This document shows, in pieces, positions 45,036 to 54,099 of a DNA stretch of 64,000 bases. Each line of letters opens with the position of its first letter. The stretch's first letter is position 1. The DNA is taken from contig CBCTCU010000010.1 of the NCBI GenBank assembly GCA_965145485.1, forward strand, positions 1 to 64,000, given 5' to 3'. The translations under genes were made by a program, and so were the position numbers. This DNA comes from CABQCM01 sp965145485 (GTDB lineage: Bacteria > Bacillota > Clostridia > Oscillospirales > Acutalibacteraceae). The notes below the pieces were generated by a model. The model was not told where the DNA came from, did not search any database, and was given only the letters and a program-made list of their open reading frames with translations.

Positions 45036-45287
45036 ATGGGATGGTATGAGTACCTTGTGGGTGGCCTGTTGATACTCGCTTCCTTGATCATCATTTTGGT
45101 GATTTTGCTGCAGGAGGGTCGCAGGGCTGGTATTGCCGGCGCTATCAGCGGCGGTGCGGATACGTTCTTGTCCAAAAATCAGGCTCGTTCGGCTAACGCC
45201 AAGCTGGCCCGGTGGACCAAGTATGTGATTATTGCTTTTGTGGTTTTGACCTTAGTAGCTAACGTCTTTTCCATTTACCTGTCTTAA
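45036..45287 (+). CDS. secG: preprotein translocase subunit SecG
   Basis: The 83-residue small membrane subunit of the SecYEG channel has two hydrophobic helices (residues about 5-27 and 58-80). The conserved loop ILLQEGRRAGIAGAISGGAD plus TFLSKNQARS sits between them. The start at ATG 45036 follows TGGAGGTG; an upstream in-frame ATG would add unconserved residues. It stands alone with its own promoter and terminator. SecD and SecF are encoded at 55681-58078 in the same window. Confidence 0.94.
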   Translation: MGWYEYLVGGLLILASLIIILVILLQEGRRAGIAGAISGGADTFLSKNQARSANAKLARWTKYVIIAFVVLTLVANVFSIYLS

Positions 45288-45306
45288 CCTCATATTGTTT
45301 CTGTCA

Positions 45307-45338
45307 AACCCGCTGGAGAGGTCTCTCCGGCGGGTTTT
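45307..45338 (+). terminator. intrinsic terminator of secG
   Basis: AACCCGCTGGAGAG pairs with CTCTCCGGCGGGTT (one mismatch, two-base gap at the apex) and is followed by a T-rich end. The following stretch to 45734 (about 400 bp) contains no gene I can support. Confidence 0.85.
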
Positions 45339-45734
45339 GTTGTATAAAAATAAGTGTCAGGCGCATGGATGCAGCAGCCGGATGACGCTGGTGTCGCAAG
45401 GAAAACAAACCCGTTTACACATAACCAGCGACCTAGGACGCGTTTCTGGCAGACTGTATTCATGTAACGAGGTGTGTCGGCAAGTGCCGTCAAGCTTTAC
45501 CGCATGGAATAAACCGGTTTCGCCGGGAATTGATTTGTTGTACTTTTTTCGGCCTGGGGGACGTTAGCCGTTGCTTGTCAGCCTACAACGGTCGGCGTGA
45601 GTATTCCAGGCGGCGTTGTTTTTCGTCCATGGCAGGGGTTATTTGGTATGCTTTGGGAAAACTAGGGGTAAACCATTTGTGAATTTATCCAGCTTTCCCA
45701 CCAATAAATGGAGTAACTTTGTCTGTTTTCTGCC

Positions 45735-45762
45735 TTGACAAAGGGAAAAATCGGAATATAAT
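45735..45762 (+). promoter_or_regulatory. promoter of the Crp/Fnr-ABC transporter operon
   Basis: TTGACA (45735-45740), a 16-bp spacer and TATAAT (45757-45762) lie 34 bp upstream of the regulator start. Confidence 0.85.
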
Positions 45763-45796
45763 AAAGTTGTATCAAATGAGACAGTTGGAGTTGCCT

Positions 45797-46489
45797 ATGA
45801 CAGACATGGCCACAAAAAAGCTGCTGCATTCCCTTTTTCTTTTCGAGGGGGTAGGCGAGGATGTGCTGGAATACTGTTTTGGCCATCCGGGATACCAGGA
45901 GCGGTGTTACGCCAAGGGGGAAACCATTTTTGACCCGCAGCATTATCAACCTGCTTTGGGGGTTGTCCTGTCCGGGGAAGTGAAAGCGGCCAAGAACAAG
46001 GGGGGGCAGCCCCTGCTCCTGCGGTCATTTGGCCCGGGCGAGGTATTTGGCGCTGCCGCGCTGTTTGGGTCCGAGAGTTATGTCACTTGGCTGGAGGCCG
46101 TGAAACCTTGCCGCGTCGCCTTTTTGTCACAGGGGCTGGTGGAAGACCTGATCGCACGCGACATTCGCATTGCGTGGAATTATATTCACTTTTTATCCGA
46201 TCGGGTTCGGTTTTTGAATGCGAAAATCGATTCCTTTACAGCTGGAAATGCCGAATGCCGGCTTGCCTGTTATTTGCTTTCCTTATCCGAGCAGGGGGAT
46301 TCCTTTTCCCTTCCCTGCAGCCTCAGCGAGCTGGCTCAAAGGTTGGATATCGGCCGTGCTTCCCTGTATCGCGCGCTGGATGCGCTGGAGTCTTCCGGAG
46401 CGATCAGAAGAACGGGTCATCATATCACGGTTCTCAACCGGGACCGTATTCGGGAGACTTCCCACAATGAAAGGATGGAAACAAGATGA
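45797..46489 (+). CDS. Crp/Fnr-family transcriptional regulator
   Basis: The 230-residue protein has an N-terminal cyclic-nucleotide-binding-like beta barrel (residues about 20-130; GETIFDPQHYQPALGVVLSG, FGPGEVFGAAALFG). A long dimerisation helix and a C-terminal winged helix-turn-helix follow (CSLSELAQRLDIGRASLYRA, LDALESSGAIRRTGHHITVL). It does not show the full cAMP pocket, so the effector is unknown. The start at ATG 45797 has GGAG 6 bp upstream. It overlaps the transporter binding-protein gene by 4 bp (ATGA), so it probably regulates its own transporter operon. Confidence 0.88.
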   Translation: MTDMATKKLLHSLFLFEGVGEDVLEYCFGHPGYQERCYAKGETIFDPQHYQPALGVVLSGEVKAAKNKGGQPLLLRSFGPGEVFGAAALFGSESYVTWLEAVKPCRVAFLSQGLVEDLIARDIRIAWNYIHFLSDRVRFLNAKIDSFTAGNAECRLACYLLSLSEQGDSFSLPCSLSELAQRLDIGRASLYRALDALESSGAIRRTGHHITVLNRDRIRETSHNERMETR

Positions 46490-47478
46490 AACAAACCAGA
46501 AAATTGCTGGCGCTGTTGCTGCTGTTCGCCATGGTTTTCTCTATGGCCGCCTGCAGCAACGACACAACGGACGAGACCCCGGTCGACGTAAGGATCATGG
46601 CCCTTAAGGGCCCGACGGGGATCGGCATGGCCAAGCTGATGGAGGATGCCTCGGCCGAAAGCGCGCAGGGGGATCACTATGAGATCACCCTGGCTTCTGC
46701 TCCAGACGACGTCACCGGCGAGGTCATCAACGGCTCGGTCGACATCGCTGCGGTACCGACCAATCTGGCTTCGGTCCTTTATCAGAGGACCGAGGGGCAG
46801 GTCCAGGTAGCTGCTTTGAATACGCTGGGCGTGCTTTATCTGTTGGAGAACGGCGATACCATCCAGTCGATCGCCGACCTGAAGGGAAAGACCATCGGGG
46901 CAACCGGGCAGGGCTCCACGCCCGAATATGTCCTCAATTATATCCTGACCCAAAACGGGATTGATCCCGCCACCGACGTCACCATAGAATGGTACCCCGA
47001 GCACAGCGATCTGGCCGCACTGATGTCTTCGGGCGATGTGAAAATCGGCATGCTGCCCGAACCGAATGTCACCGCCGTGCTCAGTGCCAACGCTGATGTG
47101 CGCTCGGCCCTCGATATGACCGAGGAATGGAATAAGGTCGCCGGGGAAGACAGCACGCTGACCATGGGCTGCATCGTCGTACAGAAGGATTTTGCCGAGC
47201 AGCATAAGGATGCCCTCGACCGTTTCCTAACCGCCTACAGCGAGTCGGTCGAGTATGTCAACGGGAATGTCAGCGAGGCCGCGCAGTTAGTTGAGAAGCA
47301 TGGGATTATGCCCAAAGCCGCGGTAGCGGAAAAAGCCATTCCCAACTGCAACATCACCTATGTGGATGGGGCCGCGATGAAAACGCAGTTGTCCGGCTTC
47401 TTACAGGTGCTCTTTGACGCCAACCCTGCTTCGATCGGAGGGGCAATGCCCGATGATGGATTCTACTACGCAAAATAA
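46486..47478 (+). CDS. ABC transporter substrate-binding lipoprotein, NitT/TauT type
   Basis: The 330-residue lipoprotein has a signal peptide ending in the lipobox FSMAAC (Cys about residue 23), so it is anchored outside the membrane. The NMT1/SsuA-like fold is suggested by DVRIMALKGPTGIGMAKLM, GSVDIAAVPTNLASVLY, DLKGKTIGATGQGSTPEYVL and GDVKIGMLPEPNVTAVL. Transporters of this group carry sulfonates, nitrate, thiamine precursors and similar small molecules; the substrate here cannot be told. It overlaps the regulator gene upstream by 4 bp and the permease gene downstream by 26 bp. Confidence 0.88.
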   Translation: MKQTRKLLALLLLFAMVFSMAACSNDTTDETPVDVRIMALKGPTGIGMAKLMEDASAESAQGDHYEITLASAPDDVTGEVINGSVDIAAVPTNLASVLYQRTEGQVQVAALNTLGVLYLLENGDTIQSIADLKGKTIGATGQGSTPEYVLNYILTQNGIDPATDVTIEWYPEHSDLAALMSSGDVKIGMLPEPNVTAVLSANADVRSALDMTEEWNKVAGEDSTLTMGCIVVQKDFAEQHKDALDRFLTAYSESVEYVNGNVSEAAQLVEKHGIMPKAAVAEKAIPNCNITYVDGAAMKTQLSGFLQVLFDANPASIGGAMPDDGFYYAK

Positions 47479-48244
47479 AAGAGGAAAACGGTTCCTGCGC
47501 GGTACTGCTGTGGCGGCAATCTGGATTGCCGCCTGGCAGCTGCTCGCTATGGCGATTGGTCGGGAGGTGCTTCTGGCATCTCCCGTTCGTGTTATACATA
47601 CCTTGTGGGAAATGGCCGGCCAGGGGGCCTTCTGGATGTCGGTTGCGACCTCTCTGCTTCGCATCATGTCCGGTTATCTGCTGGGGGTCATCACCGGCGC
47701 CCTGCTTGCGGCCGCGATGTACCGCTTTTCCTTTGTGCGCGCCCTGTTTTCCCCCATTGTCGGCGTGATCAAGGCCACGCCGGTGGCCTCCTTTATGCTG
47801 TTGGCGCTGCTGTGGCTAACCACCGGGCTGGTGCCTGGATTCTGCGCGTTTGTCATGGTGCTTCCGGTTGTATGCGGCAACGTGCTCGAGGGCCTGGGGC
47901 AAATGGATGCTCAACTGTCCGAAATGGCCTCGGTCTTTCGTATCAAGGGGCTCCGGCGGATGGTGCATTTGACCATTCCTTCGGTGATGCCCTATTTCAT
48001 GGCGGGAGCGCAAACCTCCATCGGGCTGGCGTGGAAGGCCGGGATTGCCGCGGAGGTGCTTTGTACGCCGCAGGGGTCGCTGGGCAAGCAACTATATGAA
48101 TCCAAAATTTATCTCGACACCCCCGCGATGTTTGCCTGGACAGCGGTCGTCGTGATTACCAGCATAGTGCTTGAAAAGCTGTTTCTCTTTCTCATTCACC
48201 GGATTCCCAACTGGAAGCAGCACCGTAGGGAGGGGAGAGGATGA
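47453..48244 (+). CDS. ABC transporter permease, NitT/TauT type
   Basis: The 263-residue membrane permease has about six hydrophobic helices (residues 17-36, 66-90, 98-120, 125-148, 190-215, 225-247). The cytoplasmic coupling loop EMASVFRIKGLRRMVHLTIP has the usual EAA pattern of SsuC/TauC proteins. The start at ATG 47453 follows GGAGGGG and lies within the end of the binding-protein gene. It overlaps the ATPase gene by 4 bp (ATGA). The three components form one tightly coupled importer. Confidence 0.9.
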   Translation: MMDSTTQNKRGKRFLRGTAVAAIWIAAWQLLAMAIGREVLLASPVRVIHTLWEMAGQGAFWMSVATSLLRIMSGYLLGVITGALLAAAMYRFSFVRALFSPIVGVIKATPVASFMLLALLWLTTGLVPGFCAFVMVLPVVCGNVLEGLGQMDAQLSEMASVFRIKGLRRMVHLTIPSVMPYFMAGAQTSIGLAWKAGIAAEVLCTPQGSLGKQLYESKIYLDTPAMFAWTAVVVITSIVLEKLFLFLIHRIPNWKQHRREGRG

Positions 48245-48855
48245 TCCGGTTTCATCGTGTCGATAAGTCGTTTGAAGGACGGTCGGTGTTGGAGCAATTT
48301 TGTCTGGATTTTCCGGAGCAAGGGAGAATTGCCCTGATCGGGCCGTCTGGCTGCGGGAAAACGACCCTGCTGCGTCTCATGGCGGGATTGGAGCGGCCGG
48401 ACAGCGGAAGCATCGAAGGATTGCAGGGGATGCGCGTCTCCTACGTGTTTCAGGAGCCCAGGCTTCTGCCCTGGAAGAACGCGCGCGACAACGTGGCCTG
48501 TGTGCTGACCGGTATGCCGCCTGCCCAAGCCCGGCGCATGGCGGAGGAATGGCTGGAGTGTGTCGAGCTGCTGGACAGCAAAGAAAAATTCCCCCACGAA
48601 TGCTCGGGGGGAATGCAGCAGCGGATTTCGATTGCCCGCGCGCTGGCGGTGCCAAGTGACCTGCTCTTGTTGGATGAACCCATGCGGGGGCTCGATCCGG
48701 CCCTACAGGAAAAAATGATGGGGCTGTTTCTACAAAACGCCAACCGTCTGACGGTGCTGGTGACCCACGATCAAAGGGAGGCCGAGGGCTTTGCGCAGGA
48801 AATATACACCTTTCGAGGCGGCCCGTTGACCCTGGTCAGCAGAACCGGGCGGTAA
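48241..48855 (+). CDS. ABC transporter ATP-binding protein, NitT/TauT type
   Basis: The 204-residue ATPase drives the importer encoded with it. Walker A is [11 protein letters not shown], the Q-loop is YVFQEPRLLPW, the signature is CSGGMQQRISIARAL, and Walker B is LLLLDEPMRGLD, with the switch histidine in VLVTHDQREA. It is shorter than average, lacking a C-terminal extension. Its last 20 bp overlap the convergent nadE gene tail to tail, so there is no room for a normal terminator between them. Confidence 0.93.
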   Translation: MIRFHRVDKSFEGRSVLEQFCLDFPEQGRIALIGPSGCGKTTLLRLMAGLERPDSGSIEGLQGMRVSYVFQEPRLLPWKNARDNVACVLTGMPPAQARRMAEEWLECVELLDSKEKFPHECSGGMQQRISIARALAVPSDLLLLDEPMRGLDPALQEKMMGLFLQNANRLTVLVTHDQREAEGFAQEIYTFRGGPLTLVSRTGR

Positions 48856-50767
48856 GCTCATCCACCTGTTGCAGCCAGGCAGCCGCGCTCGCGTCGCTCG
48901 GCATGTGGAAGTTGCTGCGCGGCGACAGACAGACCGAACCGACCTTGGGGCCGTCAGGCAGGCAGGAACGCTTAAACTGTTGCTGGAAAAAGCGCCGGTA
49001 GAAGACCCGCATCCAGTGCAGGATGATCTTATCGGGATAGGTTGGGCCAAAAGCAGCGCGCGCCAGGCGGAAGATTTTTGCGGGAGTGAAGCCATAACGC
49101 ACAGCGTAAAACAAAACAAAGTCGTGCAGCTCATAGGGACCGACCAGATCCTCGGTCTTTTGCGCGATCTCTCCGTTTTGGGCGGGGAGCAGCTCCGGGC
49201 TGACCGGTGTTTCCAGTATGTCGTACAATACGGCCGAGAGCGCCGCGTTATCGGCCGTATCGGCCACGTATTGCACCATATGCCGCACGAGCGTTTTGGG
49301 GATGGAAGCGTTGACGCCGTAATGGGACATATGGTCGCCGTTGTAGGTTGCCCAGCCGAGGGCCAGCTCGGAGAGGTCGCCTGTACCCACCACGATGCCG
49401 CCCATCTGATTGGCCAGATCCATCAGCACCTGGGTTCTCTCCCGTGCCTGGGCGTTCTCGTAGGTGACGTCGTATTGATCCTCCGGTTGGCCGATATCCG
49501 AAAAATGCTGTTTTACAGCCCGACCGATGTCGACCGTCCGAAAGGTGACGCCCAGATGCTCGCATAAGGTCTGGGCGTTATTTTTCGTGCGCTGTGTCGT
49601 GCCAAAGCATGGCATGGTAATCGCCTGAATATCGCAACGCGGACGCCCCAACGTATCCATAGCGCGCACCGCAACCAACAGGGCAAGGCAGGAGTCCAAA
49701 CCGCCCGAAATACCGATTACAGCAGTCTTTGAGCCAATGTGGCGCAATCGCTTGGCCAGGCCGGCCGCCTGGATGGAAAAGAGCTCCTCGCAGCGCTGGG
49801 TGCGGTCTTGCGACCCGGCGGGGACAAAGGGGGTGGGCGATATGGGGCGGGTCAGGCTCAGGGAATGTAAGGGCAGGCGGAAGGGGATTACCTTCATCCC
49901 AAGCTCATCCGGCGCCACCTGGCAAAAGGTAGTCAGGCGGCGGCGTTCGGCCGCCAGTTTGCCAAGGTCCAGCTCGCTGATAGCAGCACCTGCAGAAAAT
50001 GGTTTGGCCTCGTCGAGCATAGCGCCATTTTCGGCGATCATGTTATGCCCTGCAAACACAAGGTCGGTGGTCGACTCATCCTGCCCCGCGTCGGCGTAAA
50101 CATAGCCGCATATCAGCCGGGCCGATTGACCGAGCACCAGCGTGCGGCGATAGTCGGCTTTTCCGGCAATTTCGTCGCTGGCCGAGAGGTTGGCTATGAC
50201 GAGCGCACCCGCCATGGAAAGGGCCACTGAGGGCGGGGTCTGTGCCCACAGATCCTCGCAAATCTCCACCCCGAGGCAAAACTCAGGGAAATCATTACAG
50301 GAAAACAGCAGACCGGACCCAAACGGGATTTCGTTACCCTGGAGCGGTATCATGCCAATCTGCTCGGGGGCGGGCTGGAAATACCGCTTTTCATAAAATT
50401 CATCGTAATCGGGAAGGTAGCGTTTGGGAACCGCGCCGAGCACCTTCCCATCAAACACCACCGCCGCGCAGTTATAAAGCTTTCCGTTCTTTTCCAGAGG
50501 AAGGCCGACGACCGCCAACAGGCCAAGGCCGGCGCTTTGCTTTGCGATTTCCATGAGCGCCGTCACCGCTTCCTGCCGCAGGGTCGACTGAAAAAACAAA
50601 TCGGCGCAGGTATACCCCGTGATGCACAGCTCGGGAAAGACGCACAATTGAACGTCTTTTTCGGCGGCCTGTTTCATACATTGTACGATTTGCTGGGCGT
50701 TGTATTGGCAGTCGGCCACCCGCAAAGAGGGGGACATGGCCGTGGCGCGTATAAATCCATCGTGCAT
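48836..50767 (-). CDS. nadE: glutamine-dependent NAD(+) synthetase
   Basis: The 643-residue two-domain enzyme makes NAD from deamido-NAD using glutamine. The N-terminal nitrilase-type amidase domain has the catalytic Glu in FPELCITGYTCADLF, a Lys in VPKRYLPDYDEFYEKRYF and Cys in LGVEICEDLW. The C-terminal synthetase has the PP-loop GISGGLDSCLALL, GTGDLSELALGW and YGVNASIPKTLV. The start at 50767 (MHDGFIRATA) follows AAGGAAGG; the frame runs further upstream but through promoter sequence. A minus-strand -10 box TATAAT lies at 50807-50802. It is another glutamine consumer in this window. Confidence 0.95.
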   Translation of the reverse strand: MHDGFIRATAMSPSLRVADCQYNAQQIVQCMKQAAEKDVQLCVFPELCITGYTCADLFFQSTLRQEAVTALMEIAKQSAGLGLLAVVGLPLEKNGKLYNCAAVVFDGKVLGAVPKRYLPDYDEFYEKRYFQPAPEQIGMIPLQGNEIPFGSGLLFSCNDFPEFCLGVEICEDLWAQTPPSVALSMAGALVIANLSASDEIAGKADYRRTLVLGQSARLICGYVYADAGQDESTTDLVFAGHNMIAENGAMLDEAKPFSAGAAISELDLGKLAAERRRLTTFCQVAPDELGMKVIPFRLPLHSLSLTRPISPTPFVPAGSQDRTQRCEELFSIQAAGLAKRLRHIGSKTAVIGISGGLDSCLALLVAVRAMDTLGRPRCDIQAITMPCFGTTQRTKNNAQTLCEHLGVTFRTVDIGRAVKQHFSDIGQPEDQYDVTYENAQARERTQVLMDLANQMGGIVVGTGDLSELALGWATYNGDHMSHYGVNASIPKTLVRHMVQYVADTADNAALSAVLYDILETPVSPELLPAQNGEIAQKTEDLVGPYELHDFVLFYAVRYGFTPAKIFRLARAAFGPTYPDKIILHWMRVFYRRFFQQQFKRSCLPDGPKVGSVCLSPRSNFHMPSDASAAAWLQQVDELTARFC

Positions 50768-51154
50768 GGTGAAACCTTCCTTATATTGAAATATTTTTAT
50801 TATTATAGCATGCCCAACAAAAAAAGCAAAGCCCCATCCAATTTGCACAATCAATAGTGAGGAATTCTTCGCCCGTTCCATAGGGGCAAAGGGGGACGGT
50901 ACAATCTCTTTTTGCCGCCGCGTAGACGACAAACAAAGATAATCGTTGCCGCAATTACGATCATTCTGATTTCAATATAACAAAAAAACAACCAAGAAAA
51001 ACCTATCATTTTGCACAGTAATTACTTTAATGTTACACAAAAGTGGACGAATTCCATAAATTTTCCCTGAGCGAGCAAATCCTGTTGTTCCCATACGAAA
51101 TTTGTATTATAATCTTAAAATAGCCTAATTGTATAGAGTAAGGAGTGGATAAGG
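50768..51154. other. 387-bp divergent spacer between nadE and asnS
   Basis: It holds a minus-strand promoter (-10 TATAAT at 50807-50802, with TTGCTT 16 bp before it) for nadE and the asnS promoter. I looked for a T-box leader before asnS and saw no TGG-ACCGCG-like motif or terminator. No gene is evident. Confidence 0.6.
51085..51113 (+). promoter_or_regulatory. promoter of asnS
   Basis: TTGTTC (51085-51090), a 17-bp spacer and TATAAT (51108-51113) lie 41 bp upstream of the start codon. Confidence 0.75.
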
Positions 51155-52549
51155 ATGTCACGTGTGGAGATATCCCGCCTGTACGCCGACAGCGACGCCC
51201 TCGCGGGCAGCGAAATTACGGTTTCTGGCTGGGTGCGCACCATCCGCGATTCCAAGAGCATTGGCTTTGCCGAGCTCAACGACGGCAGCTGCCTCAAAGG
51301 GCTTCAGATCGTGCTCGAGGAGGATAAGCTGCCCGACTACAAGGAAATTGTCAAAACCAACGTTGGCGCGGCTTTGACCGTGAGAGGAACGCTGGCGCTC
51401 ACTCCCAATATGAAGCAGCCGTTTGAGCTGCATGCCTGTGAGGTCACGGTGGAGGGGCCCTCCACGCCAGATTATCCGCTGCAAAAAAAGCGTCATTCCA
51501 TGGAATATCTTCGCACCATCGCGCATTTGCGCCCGCGTACCAATACCTTTCACGCCTTGTATCGGGTGCGTTCGGTGGCGGCCTTTGCCATACACCGCTT
51601 TTTTCAGGAGCGCGGCTTTGTTTATGCCCATACTCCTCTAATCACCGGCAGCGACTGCGAGGGGGCGGGGGAGATGTTCCACGTCACCTCGCTGGATATT
51701 GGAAACCCTCCCCGCAACGAACAGGGGGAGGTCGATTATTCGGAGGATTTCTTTGGAAAATCCACTTCTTTGACCGTCTCCGGGCAGCTCGAGGCGGAAT
51801 GCATGGCCATGGCCTTTGGCAAGGTTTATACCTTTGGGCCGACCTTCCGGGCGGAGCGCTCTTTCACCCCGCGCCATGCGGCGGAATTCTGGATGATTGA
51901 GCCGGAAATGGCCTTTGCCGACCTGGCCGACGATATGGACGTCATACAGGCCATGCTCAAATACGTCATCTCCTATGTTTTGGAGCACTGCCCCGACGAG
52001 ATGGCTTTTTTTGGACAGTTTTACGATAAAGACCTGCTGGCCCGCCTGCAAGGGGTGGTCGACGCCGATTTCGGGCACGTGACCTATACCGAAGCCATCT
52101 CGATACTCGAGAAGCATCAGGAGCGGTTTGAATACCCGGTCTCCTGGGGCTGCGACCTCCAGACCGAGCATGAGCGGTTTTTAACCGAGGAGGTGTATCG
52201 GCGCCCCCTCTTTGTGACCGATTACCCCAAGGAGATCAAGGCGTTCTACATGCGGGTCAACGACGATGGCAAAACGGTGGCCGCGGTCGACCTGCTGGTG
52301 CCGGGCGTAGGGGAGATCGTTGGCGGCAGCCAGCGTGAAGAGCGGCTGGACGTATTGACCGCCCGCATGAAGGAACTCGGTTTAAAGGAGGAGGATTACT
52401 GGTGGTATCTTGACCTTCGCCGGTACGGCGGGGCAAAGCACGCCGGGTTCGGCCTCGGCTTTGAACGGCTGATTATGTATCTGACGGCGGTTGCGAATAT
52501 CCGGGATATTCTGCCATTCCCCCGTACCACCGGGTCGGCTGAGTTTTAG
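51155..52549 (+). CDS. asnS: asparaginyl-tRNA synthetase
   Basis: The 464-residue class IIb synthetase charges tRNA-Asn. The N-terminal OB-fold anticodon-binding domain ([31 protein letters not shown]) is followed by the catalytic core. Motif 2 is [21 protein letters not shown], given here as [16 protein letters not shown], and motif 3 is [32 protein letters not shown] is typical of AsnS rather than AspS or LysS. The ribosome site is AAGGAG. A direct enzyme means that this organism need not rely on transamidation for Asn-tRNA. Confidence 0.96.
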   Translation: MSRVEISRLYADSDALAGSEITVSGWVRTIRDSKSIGFAELNDGSCLKGLQIVLEEDKLPDYKEIVKTNVGAALTVRGTLALTPNMKQPFELHACEVTVEGPSTPDYPLQKKRHSMEYLRTIAHLRPRTNTFHALYRVRSVAAFAIHRFFQERGFVYAHTPLITGSDCEGAGEMFHVTSLDIGNPPRNEQGEVDYSEDFFGKSTSLTVSGQLEAECMAMAFGKVYTFGPTFRAERSFTPRHAAEFWMIEPEMAFADLADDMDVIQAMLKYVISYVLEHCPDEMAFFGQFYDKDLLARLQGVVDADFGHVTYTEAISILEKHQERFEYPVSWGCDLQTEHERFLTEEVYRRPLFVTDYPKEIKAFYMRVNDDGKTVAAVDLLVPGVGEIVGGSQREERLDVLTARMKELGLKEEDYWWYLDLRRYGGAKHAGFGLGFERLIMYLTAVANIRDILPFPRTTGSAEF

Positions 52550-52694
52550 AAAGAAAGGTTCCGTTTTCCATATCTGGCGGATTACCCTGTCGCTCGCTTG
52601 CGCACAAACGCCGGCGGGCGACGGGTGAAGTGCGGAAAAAAGGAATCCATTCATTTGCATAGAGAAAGAATCAGTGAGGAAGGACTTGAAAAGC

Positions 52695-53951
52695 ATGGAG
52701 TTGCAGGAGATGCCGGCGGCACAGCTTGCCGGGGAAAAAGCCGAGCTGTCGCGCCGGTATGGGGAATTCAAAAGCAGGGGACTGAGCTTGGATATGTCGC
52801 GGGGCCAGCCCTGCACCGAGCAGTTCGATCTGTCCAATGAGCTGCTGGACATTGTCAAAGGCGGCGACTGCATCCGCGGTACGACCGATTGCCGCAATTA
52901 CGGCCTGGTGGACGGCCTGCCGGAGATGAAGCGGCTTTTTGCCTCCCTTCTCGGCGTTGAGCCAGAGGACGTTATCGTCGGAGGCAATTCTTCTCTGAAT
53001 ATGATGTTTGACGTCATAGCCCAGGGGATGACCCATGGATTTGGGGAGGGGCCGTGGGCAAAATGTGAGAAGATCAAGTTTTTGTGTCCTTCTCCCGGAT
53101 ATGACCGTCATTTTGGGGTTACGGAATATTTTGGGTTCGAACTGATTCCGGTGGACATGACGCCGGATGGCCCGGATATGGATGCGGTAGAGCGCTTGGT
53201 CGCCGACCCGGCCGTCAAGGGAATATGGTGCGTGCCCAAATACTCCAATCCGCAGGGCTATGTCTATTCGGACGATACGGTACGCCGCATCGCCAACCTC
53301 CATCCCGCCGCGGGGGATTTCCGCGTGATGTGGGATAATTCCTACGTTGTGCACAGCCTGTTTGAGGACGTCCCGCTGCTGCCGATCCAGCCGGAGTGTG
53401 TGAAGGCTGGCAATCCCGACCTGGTCATCCAGTTTACCTCCACCTCCAAGATCAGCTTTGCCGGGGGCGGGGTTGCGGCGCTGGCGGCCAGCGAGAAAAA
53501 CCGCTCCTATATCAAAAAGAGGATTGGAATCCAGACCATTGGACCGGACAAGCTCAACCAGCTCCGCCATGCCCTGTATTTTAAAGATATCGACGGAATC
53601 CGCCGGCAAATGGAGCGGCACGCCGCCATTTTACGCCCAAAGTTTGAGCTGGTGCTCTCGGCTTTTGAGACCGAGCTGACCGGGGTAGTATCCTGGAGCA
53701 AGCCGATGGGCGGGTATTTTATCAGCGTGGACACCATGGACGGTTGCGCTACCCGCGTGGTGGAGCTATGCCGCGAGGCGGGCGTCAACCTGACCCCGGC
53801 CGGGGCGACGTATCCCTACGGCAAGGACCCTCGTGACCGCAACATCCGGGTTGCTCCGACCCGCCCCCCGCTGGAGGAGCTGCGCCAGGCGACCGAGCTG
53901 TTCTGCATTGCCGCCCGGCTTGCCACGGTAGAAAAGCTGTTGGGCGAATAA
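52695..53951 (+). CDS. PF12897-type aminotransferase, probable aspartate aminotransferase
   Basis: The 418-residue PLP enzyme matches the Rv3722c-like group, whose M. tuberculosis member is an aspartate aminotransferase. Conserved stretches are LDMSRGQPCTEQFDLSN, TDCRNYGLVDGLPEMKRLF, GGNSSLNMMFDVI and KFLCPSPGYDRHFGVTE. The PLP lysine is probably in TSTSKISFAGGGVA. The start at ATG 52695 has GAGGAAGG 11 bp upstream; GTG 52674 is a weaker choice. It follows asnS by 145 bp, linking aspartate/asparagine use and charging. It could act in glutamate-aspartate exchange with the glutamate made by the upstream locus. Confidence 0.85.
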   Translation: MELQEMPAAQLAGEKAELSRRYGEFKSRGLSLDMSRGQPCTEQFDLSNELLDIVKGGDCIRGTTDCRNYGLVDGLPEMKRLFASLLGVEPEDVIVGGNSSLNMMFDVIAQGMTHGFGEGPWAKCEKIKFLCPSPGYDRHFGVTEYFGFELIPVDMTPDGPDMDAVERLVADPAVKGIWCVPKYSNPQGYVYSDDTVRRIANLHPAAGDFRVMWDNSYVVHSLFEDVPLLPIQPECVKAGNPDLVIQFTSTSKISFAGGGVAALAASEKNRSYIKKRIGIQTIGPDKLNQLRHALYFKDIDGIRRQMERHAAILRPKFELVLSAFETELTGVVSWSKPMGGYFISVDTMDGCATRVVELCREAGVNLTPAGATYPYGKDPRDRNIRVAPTRPPLEELRQATELFCIAARLATVEKLLGE

Positions 53952-54099
53952 AGACAGCCCGTGCGATGAAACGGCTTTGAAAGCGTTCCATCTGAGTAGC
54001 GGCGTTGCATGTTGCCATCGTGGCAGCGCATTCCCGCCCAGCTTTTGACATGCGTCATGACCGCGTCCAGGCTTCCACGATATTACACAACGGGAGAGA

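Noticed and set aside
50768..51154. T-box riboswitch before asnS
   Set aside because: The spacer has a normal promoter but no T-box sequence, specifier-like stem or terminator.
54044..54090. TTGACA-like box before purB as a promoter
   Set aside because: No -10 box lies at a proper spacing; the nearest TATT-like element is 28 bp away.
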